In this document: positions 7,888-15,419 of the stretch, in pieces
Numbering within the stretch: the first letter of the stretch is position 1
Layout of the letters: every line of letters starts with the position of its first letter
DNA from: an uncultured bacterium
GTDB taxonomy: Bacteria > Bacteroidota > Bacteroidia > Bacteroidales > Muribaculaceae
Direction of reading: 5' to 3'
NCBI GenBank assembly: GCA_946184715.1
Contig: CAMHGU010000016.1
Coordinates: 1 to 18,141, forward strand
DNA: 18,141 nucleotides
Notes under the pieces: generated by a model
What the model was told of the DNA's origin: nothing
Databases searched by the model: none
The model's input: only the letters and a program-made list of their open reading frames with translations
Position numbers and translations under genes: made by a program

Positions 7888-9123
7888 ATGAAATCAATCC
7901 GCAACCTCATTCTGGTGGCCATAGCAATGCTGGCCACCGTGGCGTCGGCTCAGAGTGTAGAGCCGGGTATCGCCACCTTGCGCAACGGCGGCTTCGCGCA
8001 GCTTCAAGGCAAGCGCGTGGGCCTAATTACCAACCCTACGGGCATCGATAATCAGCTGCGCTCCACTATCGACATTCTCCACGAGGCCGAAGGGGTGACC
8101 CTTGCGGCGCTCTTCGCGCCGGAGCACGGTGTAAGAGGCGACGTCCACGCCGGCGACCACGTGGCCAACAGCATCGACCCCAAGACCGGAGTGCGCGTGT
8201 ATTCGCTCTTCGGCAAGCTGCATAAGCCCACACCCGAGATGCTCGCCGACATCGATGTTCTCATCTACGACATACAGGACAACGGCTGCCGCAGCTACAC
8301 CTTCATCAGCACTATGGGCGTGTGTATGGACGCCGCGGCCGAGCAAGGCAAGGAGTTTATGGTGCTCGACCGCCCCAACCCCGTGGGCGGCGACATCGTT
8401 GAGGGATGCCTGGTGGAGAAAGGCTTCGAGTCGTTCGTAAGCAAATTCCCCATCCCCTACCTCTATGGCCTCACTCCCGGCGAACTCGCCACGCTGCTCA
8501 ACGAAGAGCGAATGCTCAAGAGCGGCAAGAAGTGCAAGCTCACGGTGGTGCCGATGACAGGCTGGCAGCGCGATATGAGCTTTGAAGCGACGGGAATGCC
8601 GTGGGTGCTTCCCTCGCCCCATATTCCTACACCCTCCTCGTCGCTCTACTACCCGATGACCGGAATCCTGGGCGAGTTCGGCTACGTGTCGATCGGTGTG
8701 GGCTACACCCTGCCGTTCCAGCTCATCGCCGCCACGTGGATTGACGCCGAGCAGCTCGCCGAGGCCCTCACCGACCTCCACCTACCCGGCGTAGGGTTCC
8801 GCCCCATCCACATCAAGCCGTTCTACTCGGTGGGCAAAGGAGAGAATCTGCAAGGCGTGCAAATCTACGTCACCGACCGCCGCAAGGCGCAGCTGACGCT
8901 CACCCAATTCTACGCAATGCAAGAGATGGCGCGCCTATGGCCCGACCACAAGGTATTCGAGAACGCTGATCAGAAGCGCTTCAATATGTTCGACAAGGTG
9001 TGCGGCACCGACTATATCCGCAAGACCTTCACCCGCAACTACCGCGTGGCCGACATCATCGACTACTGGAACAAAGACGTGGAGGCCTGGCGACAACTAT
9101 CGTCAAAATACTATCTCTATTGA
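7888..9123 (+). CDS. namZ: Exo-beta-N-acetylmuramidase NamZ-like (DUF1343, GH171)
   Basis: This 411-residue protein has a Sec signal (MKSIRNLILVAIAMLATVASA, cleavage after Ala21), so it acts in the periplasm or outside. It carries the conserved DUF1343 blocks: GKRVGLITNPTG (41-52), FAPEHGVRGD with the invariant Glu-His (76-85), YDIQDNGCRSYTF (127-139), DRPNPVGG (161-168) and PWVLPSPHIPTPSS further on. The length is normal for the family. Characterised NamZ enzymes cut MurNAc from the non-reducing end of peptidoglycan fragments such as MurNAc-GlcNAc. Its gene opens a close run of genes; the next one starts 3 bases after its stop and resembles a D-lactate dehydrogenase. D-lactate is a product of MurNAc breakdown, which supports a cell-wall salvage role. 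The family is secure; the precise substrate is inferred. Confidence 0.92.
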   Translation: MKSIRNLILVAIAMLATVASAQSVEPGIATLRNGGFAQLQGKRVGLITNPTGIDNQLRSTIDILHEAEGVTLAALFAPEHGVRGDVHAGDHVANSIDPKTGVRVYSLFGKLHKPTPEMLADIDVLIYDIQDNGCRSYTFISTMGVCMDAAAEQGKEFMVLDRPNPVGGDIVEGCLVEKGFESFVSKFPIPYLYGLTPGELATLLNEERMLKSGKKCKLTVVPMTGWQRDMSFEATGMPWVLPSPHIPTPSSSLYYPMTGILGEFGYVSIGVGYTLPFQLIAATWIDAEQLAEALTDLHLPGVGFRPIHIKPFYSVGKGENLQGVQIYVTDRRKAQLTLTQFYAMQEMARLWPDHKVFENADQKRFNMFDKVCGTDYIRKTFTRNYRVADIIDYWNKDVEAWRQLSSKYYLY

Positions 9124-9126
9124 CCG

Positions 9127-11928
9127 ATGAAAACCGACGACATTCACGACAAATTTCTGGCCGACATACGTCGGCTTATACCCCGCGAGCGCATCTACAC
9201 CGATGCGCTGCGCACCTTAGCGTGGGGCACCGACGCGGGCTTTTACCGGCTGCTGCCGCGCATCGTGGTGCGCAGCGTCGATGAGGCCGAGGTGGCCAAT
9301 CTGCTACGCCTTGCCACCAAGCGCAAAGTGCCCGTGACCTTCCGCGCCGCCGGCACCAGCCTATCGGGGCAGGCCATCACCGACTCGGTGCTTATCGTAG
9401 CCGGCAAGCACTGGGAGAAGTGGCGCCTGAGCGACGACCACAGCACCATCGCGCTGCAGCCCGGCATCGTGGGCGAGCACGTCAACGAGATATTGAAGCC
9501 CTACGGCCTCACCTTTGCCCCCGACCCCGCCTCGAAGCGCTCCGCTATGGTGGGCGGTATCGTAGCCAACAACGCCTCGGGAATGAACTGCGGCACCCAC
9601 GCCAATAGCGACCGCCAGCTCCGCTCGGCCCGTATCGTCATGGCCGACGGCACCATTCTCGACACCGGCGATGAGGCCAGCCGCCGCGAGTTTGCTCAAG
9701 CGAAGCCCGAGTTTATAGCCCGCATCGAAGAGCTGCGCGACCGCATCCGCGCCAATACGAAGCTCGCCGAGCGCATCCGCTTCAAGTACTCCATAAAGAA
9801 CGTGACCGGGCTTAACCTGCTGCCCTTCGTGGCGCACGACGACCCGTTCGACATCATCGCCCACCTGATGGTAGGCTCCGAAGGCACCCTTGGCTTCCTC
9901 TCGGAAGTGACGATGGCCACGAGCCACCTTTACCCGTGCACCGCTTCGGCGATGCTCTACTTCGAGGATATGCGCGAGGCGTGCGAGGCCGTGGTGGCGC
10001 TCAAAGGCGCGCCGGTGTTCAGCGCCGAGATTCTCGACAAGAAATCGCTCTCCTCGGTGGGCGACACCACCGGTGAGGGCCTCACGGCCATCCTCACCGA
10101 GACCCGCGGCGACACGCCCGAAGAGGTCGAGGCCAACATACGGCAGATTACCGAAGTGCTGCGCCCGTTCCGGCTCTATAAGCCCGTGCAGTTCACCTCC
10201 GACGCCTCCGAGTGCGCCCGCCTGTGGGGTATCCGCGCCGGGGTGTTCCCGGCCGTGGGCGGCACCCGCGAGCCGGGCACCACGGTGATTATCGAGGACA
10301 TCGCTTTCCACATTGCCGACCTCCCAAATGCCACCATCGACCTCGTGGAGATGCTCGAGCGTCACGGCTACAGCGATGCCTGCATCTACGGCCACGCCTT
10401 CGAAGGCAACTACCATTTCATCATCGCCCAGCGTTTCGACACCGAGGCCGACATCGCCCGCTACCGCAACCTGATGACCGAGGTGGAGCGGCTCGTGGTG
10501 GACAAATACGACGGCTCGCTCAAAGCCGAGCACGGCACGGGCCGCAATATGGCGCCCTTTGTGGTCAAAGAGTGGGGCGAGGAAGCCTTCTCCATTATGA
10601 AAGAGGTGAAGCAGCTCTTCGACCCCGACAATCTGCTCAACCCCGGCGTCATCTTCAACGACGACCCCGACTGCTTCGTGAAGCACCTGAAGCCGCTGCC
10701 ACTCGCCTCGGCGCAAATCGACAAATGTATCGAGTGCGGCTTCTGCGAGGTGCATTGCCTCACCTGCGGTTTCACCCTCTCGGCTCGCCAGCGCATCGTG
10801 GCCTATCGCGAGATAGCGCGCCTGAAGCGCAGCGGCGCCGACCCCGGCCGTCTTGCCGAGCTGGAGGAGGCCTATCGCTACAACGGGCAACGCACCTGCG
10901 CCGGCGATGGTATGTGTGCCACTTCCTGCCCTATGGGCATCAACACCGGCGAGCTAATCCACGAGCTCCGCGCCGAGCTCAACCCCGCCGGCAGTATGGG
11001 CCACGCCGTGGCCGACATCGTGGCCGACAACTTCGCCACCGTCAAGGCACTGCTGCGCCCCGCCCTATCGGTGGCCTCGGCAGCGCAGCGCGTGATAGGT
11101 CCCAAAGCCACCGACGCCATAGGCCGCGCCCTTCACAGAATAGGCCTGCCCTTATGGACGGCTTCGCTACCCACGGCCTACTATCCCCACAAGTTTGTGC
11201 AAGGCCATAGCGACCGCAAGGTGGTGTATTTCCCCTCGTGCATCAACCAGACGATGGGCTTCTCCCACGGCCAGCCGGTGAAGGAGTCGCTCATCGACGT
11301 GATGGTGAAGCTGCTGGCCAAGAGCGGCTACGAGGTGGTCTTCCCCGAGAAGATGAAGAGCCTATGCTGCGGCACCATCTGGAGCAGCAAGGGAATGCCC
11401 GACATAGCCGACCGCAAGGCCGAAGAGCTGCGCCAAGCGCTGCTGAAAGCCAGCGACGGCGGCCGTCTGCCCATACTCTGCGACCAGTCGCCGTGTCTGC
11501 AGCGTATGCGCGCGACGATGACTGGGCTGCGCCTCTATGAGCCGGCCGAGTTTATCTACGACTACTGCCGGCCGCATCTCACCTTCCACCCCATCAGCGA
11601 GCCTATCGCCGTGCACCTTACGTGCTCCACCCGCAAGATGGGCGTGGCCCCCAAGCTGCTCGCCCTGGCGCGCCTCTGCGCCACGGAGGTGGTGGTGCCC
11701 GAGGGTGTGGAGTGCTGCGGATTCGCCGGCGACAAGGGCTTCACCCGCCCCGAAATCAATGCCTACGCCCTCCGCAAGCTCCGCAAAGGCATCGAGGCTT
11801 CGGGAGCACGCGAAGGCTACAGCAACAGCCGCACCTGCGAGGTGGGGCTTACCACCCATTCCGGAATCCCTTATCAATCAATAGCTTACTTGGTGGACCG
11901 ATGCACCACCGCTCTTACCACCGAATAA
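9127..11928 (+). CDS. Fused FAD-linked/4Fe-4S D-2-hydroxyacid (D-lactate-type) dehydrogenase
   Basis: This 933-residue protein fuses a GlcD-like flavin half to a GlpC-like iron-sulfur half. The FAD-binding part includes RAAGTSLSGQA (73-83), GGIVANNASGMNCGTHA (143-159) and GSEGTLGFLSEVT (250-262). The oxidase C-terminal part has HGTGRNMAP (469-477) and LFDPDNLLNPG (497-507). Two cluster motifs follow: Cys534, 537, 540 and 544, then Cys591, 597 and 601-Pro. Two Cys-Cys-Gly domains contain CCGTIWSSKG (747-756) and ECCGFAGDKG (862-871). There is no signal peptide, so it should act on the cytoplasmic face and pass electrons towards quinone. Related fused enzymes oxidise D-lactate or D-2-hydroxyglutarate (YdiJ type, about 1000 residues). 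D-lactate is favoured here by the namZ neighbour, which is inference. Oddities are Leu545 where Pro normally follows the fourth cluster Cys, and an extra Cys547. Confidence 0.9.
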   Translation: MKTDDIHDKFLADIRRLIPRERIYTDALRTLAWGTDAGFYRLLPRIVVRSVDEAEVANLLRLATKRKVPVTFRAAGTSLSGQAITDSVLIVAGKHWEKWRLSDDHSTIALQPGIVGEHVNEILKPYGLTFAPDPASKRSAMVGGIVANNASGMNCGTHANSDRQLRSARIVMADGTILDTGDEASRREFAQAKPEFIARIEELRDRIRANTKLAERIRFKYSIKNVTGLNLLPFVAHDDPFDIIAHLMVGSEGTLGFLSEVTMATSHLYPCTASAMLYFEDMREACEAVVALKGAPVFSAEILDKKSLSSVGDTTGEGLTAILTETRGDTPEEVEANIRQITEVLRPFRLYKPVQFTSDASECARLWGIRAGVFPAVGGTREPGTTVIIEDIAFHIADLPNATIDLVEMLERHGYSDACIYGHAFEGNYHFIIAQRFDTEADIARYRNLMTEVERLVVDKYDGSLKAEHGTGRNMAPFVVKEWGEEAFSIMKEVKQLFDPDNLLNPGVIFNDDPDCFVKHLKPLPLASAQIDKCIECGFCEVHCLTCGFTLSARQRIVAYREIARLKRSGADPGRLAELEEAYRYNGQRTCAGDGMCATSCPMGINTGELIHELRAELNPAGSMGHAVADIVADNFATVKALLRPALSVASAAQRVIGPKATDAIGRALHRIGLPLWTASLPTAYYPHKFVQGHSDRKVVYFPSCINQTMGFSHGQPVKESLIDVMVKLLAKSGYEVVFPEKMKSLCCGTIWSSKGMPDIADRKAEELRQALLKASDGGRLPILCDQSPCLQRMRATMTGLRLYEPAEFIYDYCRPHLTFHPISEPIAVHLTCSTRKMGVAPKLLALARLCATEVVVPEGVECCGFAGDKGFTRPEINAYALRKLRKGIEASGAREGYSNSRTCEVGLTTHSGIPYQSIAYLVDRCTTALTTE

Positions 11929-11940
11929 ATCTCTGACACT

Positions 11941-13131
11941 ATGGCAGTTACCAAACGACTGAAATCGCTCGATGTGCTCCGCGGCATCACCATCGCCGGG
12001 ATGCTCTTAGTCAACAACCCCGGCTCGTGGTCACACATCTACGCTCCTCTCGAGCACGCCGAGTGGAACGGCTTGACGCCCACCGACCTCGTGTTCCCCT
12101 TCTTTATGTTCATTATGGGTGTATCTACCTATATGTCGCTGCGCCGCTACGACTTCACCCTCTCGCGGAAGCTGTTCTGGAAGATACTGCGCCGCGCGCT
12201 GGTAATCTTCGGCATCGGCATCGCCATCCAGCTCTTCGCCCGCCTGTGCTACTGGCTCGCCGACCCGGAGCCTACCCGCACCCTCGCCGATAAGCTCTTC
12301 ACCAACATCCGCACCCTGGGCGTGATGCAGCGCCTGGCTCTGTGCTACTTCTGCGCGGCGCTGCTGGCATGCACCATCAAGGTGAAGCGGCTGCCGTGGG
12401 TGGCCGGACTGCTGCTGGTGGGCTACGGTGTGGCGCTGCTCGCCGGCCACGGCTACGACATCGACATCGACACCATACACCATAATATAATATGGCGCGT
12501 GGACAGCGCAGTGCTGGGCGAGAACCACATGTATCACGGCCTCGGCGCCCTTGCCGACCTCCCTAAAGAGCTTCACGCCTTCGACCCCGAAGGCCTCTTC
12601 AGCACCCTCGGCGCCCTCGCCCACGTGCTAATAGGCGTAGTCACCGGCGCGTTGATAATGAAGAACAACGACAACGACCGCCGCGTCAATCAGCTCTTCA
12701 TCGCCGGCTCCCTGATGATGATTGCCGGCTGGCTGCTCTCCTACGGCCTGCCCATCAACAAGAATATATGGTCGCCAACGTTTGTACTCACCACCTGCGG
12801 TATGGCCTCCACGCTCCTCGCCCTGCTTATATGGAGCATCGACATCAAAGGCCGCGACGGCTGGTGCGCCCCGTTCCACGTGTTCGGCATCAACCCATTG
12901 TTCCTCTACGTGCTCGGCGGTGTACTCGCAATCCTCTTCGGTGCCATCAAGCTCCCGATAGGCGGCGAGATGATATCAATCCACAACATCATCTATCGCG
13001 AGATGCTGCTGGCATTCCTGCCGGCCGGCAGCGAGAAGTTCGCTTCGTGCCTCTTCGCCATCATCTTTGTGGCTATCAACTGGGCATTCGGCTACTGGCT
13101 CTACAAGAAGAAAATCTACATCAAGATATAA
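11941..13131 (+). CDS. NagX/HGSNAT-like membrane acyltransferase (DUF5009 type)
   Basis: This 396-residue protein is almost entirely membrane helices (about 10). It opens with KRLKSLDVLRGITIAGMLLV (5-24), the signature start of the DUF5009/heparan-alpha-glucosaminide N-acetyltransferase family. NNPGSW follows at 25-30, and PTDLVFPFFMFIMGVS at 47-62. The C-terminal helices include FHVFGINPLFLYVLGGVL, also typical. Family members acetylate terminal glucosamine across a membrane (human HGSNAT). In bacteria, NagX-like members are linked to GlcNAc use. It starts 12 bases after the dehydrogenase stop and follows namZ, supporting a role with cell-wall amino sugars. The exact acceptor is unknown. A YeiB-like or other acyltransferase-3-like role is the alternative. 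Confidence 0.85.
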   Translation: MAVTKRLKSLDVLRGITIAGMLLVNNPGSWSHIYAPLEHAEWNGLTPTDLVFPFFMFIMGVSTYMSLRRYDFTLSRKLFWKILRRALVIFGIGIAIQLFARLCYWLADPEPTRTLADKLFTNIRTLGVMQRLALCYFCAALLACTIKVKRLPWVAGLLLVGYGVALLAGHGYDIDIDTIHHNIIWRVDSAVLGENHMYHGLGALADLPKELHAFDPEGLFSTLGALAHVLIGVVTGALIMKNNDNDRRVNQLFIAGSLMMIAGWLLSYGLPINKNIWSPTFVLTTCGMASTLLALLIWSIDIKGRDGWCAPFHVFGINPLFLYVLGGVLAILFGAIKLPIGGEMISIHNIIYREMLLAFLPAGSEKFASCLFAIIFVAINWAFGYWLYKKKIYIKI

Positions 13132-13150
13132 CTTTCACAACTCAATAACT

Positions 13151-15196
13151 ATGAACAAATCGATTTTGAAAGCAGTTTTGACAACCACTATGGCTGTAGC
13201 AGCGGTAGGCAGCGTCACGGCAATGCCTCTCGTGCCGCCCTACGACGAGCGTATGGGCTATGACCAATATCCCTCCAACCCCACGATGACCGACGAAGTG
13301 ACGGTTCACACCCTGAGCGCCGACTTCGCGCTGTGGTCGCCGCGCGCCGAGGCCGTGCGCGTCAATGTGTACCGCTACTACGACGACAAGAAGCCCCTCC
13401 ACACTGCCGCGATGACGCTCGACGCCGCCACAGGCACCTGGCAAGCCCGCGTCACCACCTCGCAGCTCAAGCGGCAGCGCACCTTCTACGGCCTCTTCTA
13501 CACCTTCGAGGTGAAGCACGATGGCAAATGGCTCGCCGAGACCCCCGGCATCTGGGCTAAGGCCCTGAGTGTGAACGGCAAGCGTGCCGCCATCATCAAC
13601 CCCGACCTCGCCACCCCGCAAGGCTGGCACTACGACCGCTCGCCGTTCACCGGCTGCCCCACCGACGCCGTGGTATATGAGATGCATCATCGCGACTTCT
13701 CCATCTCGCCCACCTCAGGCATAGAGCACAAGGGCAAATTCCTGGCCCTGACCGAGAACGGCACCAAGTCGCCCCTGGGCCAAGCCACCGGCATCGACCA
13801 CCTGCGCGAGCTGGGCGTCACCCACGTGCAGATACTCCCGTCGTTCGACTACAACAGCGTCGATGAGACACGCCTCAACGAGCAGCAGTACAACTGGGGC
13901 TACGACCCGGTCAACTACAATGCTCCCGATGGCTCCTACTCCACCGACCCCTATATGCCCGAGACACGCATCTATGAGATGCGACGCATGATTCAGGCGC
14001 TCCACAATGCCGGGCTGGGCGTGATTATGGACGTGGTGTATAACCACACGGCTGTCAACGACGACTCCAACTTCTCGCTCACCGCCCCCGGCTACTTCTA
14101 CCGCCATAACCCCGACGGCACCTACTCCAACGCCTCGGGTTGCGGCAACGAGACCGCCTCGGAGCGCGCGATGATGCGCCACTACATCGTCAACTCCGTC
14201 AAGTATTGGGCCACAGAGTACCACATCGACGGCTTCCGCTTCGACCTTATGGCTATCCACGACCAAGAGACGATGCGCGAGGTATCAGAGGCGCTCCACG
14301 CCATCAACCCCTCCATCATCATCTACGGCGAAGGCTGGACCGCCGGCGACTCGCCGCTCCCCGTTGCCGACCGCTCGCTTAAAGACTCGGCCTATCGCAT
14401 TCCGGGCGTGGGCGTGTTCAGCGACGACATTCGCGACGGTGTCAAGGGCCACTATAGCCGTCAGGACGACTGCGGCTTCGCCACCGGCAAGCGCGGCCTC
14501 GCCGAGACCGTCAAGCTCGGTATCGTGGGCGCTACGCTCCACCCGCAAGTTAACTTCAAGCTCTGCTCCAACGCCAAAGCAGCCTATGCCACCTCACCCA
14601 TTCAGGTGGTCAACTACGTGTCGTGCCACGACGACCTGATGCTCACCGACAAGCTCCGCGCCTCGATGCCCAAAGCCACAGAGGCCGAGCGCCAGCGCGC
14701 CGCAAAGCTCGCCCAGACCATCGTCTTCACCTCGCAGGGCATCCCGTTTATGTGGTGTGGCGAGGAGATTTTCCGCGACAAGAAAGGTGTGCACAACTCC
14801 TACTGCAGCCCCGACTCCATCAATGCCATCGACTGGACCCTCAAGAGCGCCAACCGCGAGCTCTTCGACTACTACCGCCAGCTCATCGCCCTGCGCAAGG
14901 CCCACCCCGCCTTCCGCATGATTGACGCCGACGACATCGCCCGCAACCTCGTCTTCGACGACACTGCCGACGAGCTACTCATCTCCTATTCGCTCCACAA
15001 CCACGCCAACGGCGACTCATTCGATGAGATAAAGCTGATATTCAACGGCAGCGACGACGACAAGGAGGTGGAAGTGCCCGCCGGCAACTGGACTATCCTC
15101 GCCACCGACGGCCACATCAACGCCGGCGGCCTCGGCGCCACCCGGGGCGGCAAGCTCCGCGTAGCCCACCGCTCCGCCACCATCCTCGCCCGCTGA
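13151..15196 (+). CDS. pulA: Secreted type I pullulanase (GH13_14)
   Basis: The ATG at 13151 is chosen because MNKSILKAVLTTTMAVAAVGSVTA is a good Sec signal. A start at 13067 would add 28 non-family residues overlapping the previous gene. The 681-residue protein has an N-terminal beta-sandwich (about 47-150, CBM48-like) and a GH13 barrel. The type I pullulanase motif YNWGYDP is at 247-253, DVVYNH at 294-299, and the nucleophile Asp365 is in GFRFDLM. The acid/base Glu394 is in YGEGW, and His493-Asp494 are in VSCHDD. All catalytic residues are present. The family cuts alpha-1,6 branches in pullulan, starch and glycogen. Here the motif reads CHDD where CHDN is more usual. It follows the NagX-like gene by 19 bases, so co-transcription is likely. 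No SusC/SusD pair is in the window. Confidence 0.93.
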   Translation: MNKSILKAVLTTTMAVAAVGSVTAMPLVPPYDERMGYDQYPSNPTMTDEVTVHTLSADFALWSPRAEAVRVNVYRYYDDKKPLHTAAMTLDAATGTWQARVTTSQLKRQRTFYGLFYTFEVKHDGKWLAETPGIWAKALSVNGKRAAIINPDLATPQGWHYDRSPFTGCPTDAVVYEMHHRDFSISPTSGIEHKGKFLALTENGTKSPLGQATGIDHLRELGVTHVQILPSFDYNSVDETRLNEQQYNWGYDPVNYNAPDGSYSTDPYMPETRIYEMRRMIQALHNAGLGVIMDVVYNHTAVNDDSNFSLTAPGYFYRHNPDGTYSNASGCGNETASERAMMRHYIVNSVKYWATEYHIDGFRFDLMAIHDQETMREVSEALHAINPSIIIYGEGWTAGDSPLPVADRSLKDSAYRIPGVGVFSDDIRDGVKGHYSRQDDCGFATGKRGLAETVKLGIVGATLHPQVNFKLCSNAKAAYATSPIQVVNYVSCHDDLMLTDKLRASMPKATEAERQRAAKLAQTIVFTSQGIPFMWCGEEIFRDKKGVHNSYCSPDSINAIDWTLKSANRELFDYYRQLIALRKAHPAFRMIDADDIARNLVFDDTADELLISYSLHNHANGDSFDEIKLIFNGSDDDKEVEVPAGNWTILATDGHINAGGLGATRGGKLRVAHRSATILAR

Positions 15197-15224
15197 CGCC
15201 CCGCGCCACCGGGCAAGCACTACT

Positions 15225-15263
15225 AATCGGAGTACTCAGAGCAATCGGAGTACTCCGATTTTT
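15225..15263 (+). terminator. Palindromic hairpin with T-run after pulA, plus a partial repeat copy
   Basis: AATCGGAGTACTCCGATT at 15243-15260 is a perfect 18-base palindrome, and the T-run continues to 15263, as expected of an intrinsic terminator after pulA. The first 13 bases, AATCGGAGTACTC, also occur at 15225-15237. Either left arm could therefore pair with the TCCGATT arm. A related GATTACTCCGAG lies at 15266-15277. Confidence 0.6.
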
Positions 15264-15344
15264 CTGATTACTCCGAGCCACTCCCCCTCCTCCCTGACCG
15301 GTCAGTCCGGTCAGCTCGGTCCGGGCGCGGCGGCGCAAAATGCG

Positions 15345-15377
15345 AGGCGGCCGCCCTCATTGTGGGGGCGGCCGCCT
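15345..15377. terminator. Perfect 12-bp GC-rich hairpin between convergent genes
   Basis: AGGCGGCCGCCC (15345-15356) pairs perfectly with GGGCGGCCGCCT (15366-15377) around a 9-base loop. Each arm contains GGCGGCCGCC, which is itself a palindrome. It lies 43 bases past the stop of the dockerin gene, and on the minus strand it is followed within a few bases by TTTT (GCATTTTGCG). It is therefore a likely terminator of that gene and perhaps a bidirectional barrier. Confidence 0.6.
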
Positions 15378-15419
15378 GAATATGCAGCTTATATGTTAAG
15401 CTTGGGGTTCGGGTGAGGA

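Noticed and set aside
9361..10890. 509-codon minus-strand open frame opposite the FAD/Fe-S gene
   Set aside because: It is antisense to a protein with many recognisable FAD and Fe-S motifs. The translation is low-complexity Gly/Val/His/Glu and has no start context.
13067..13150. 28-codon upstream extension of the pullulanase
   Set aside because: It overlaps the previous gene and would bury a good signal peptide that begins at 13151.
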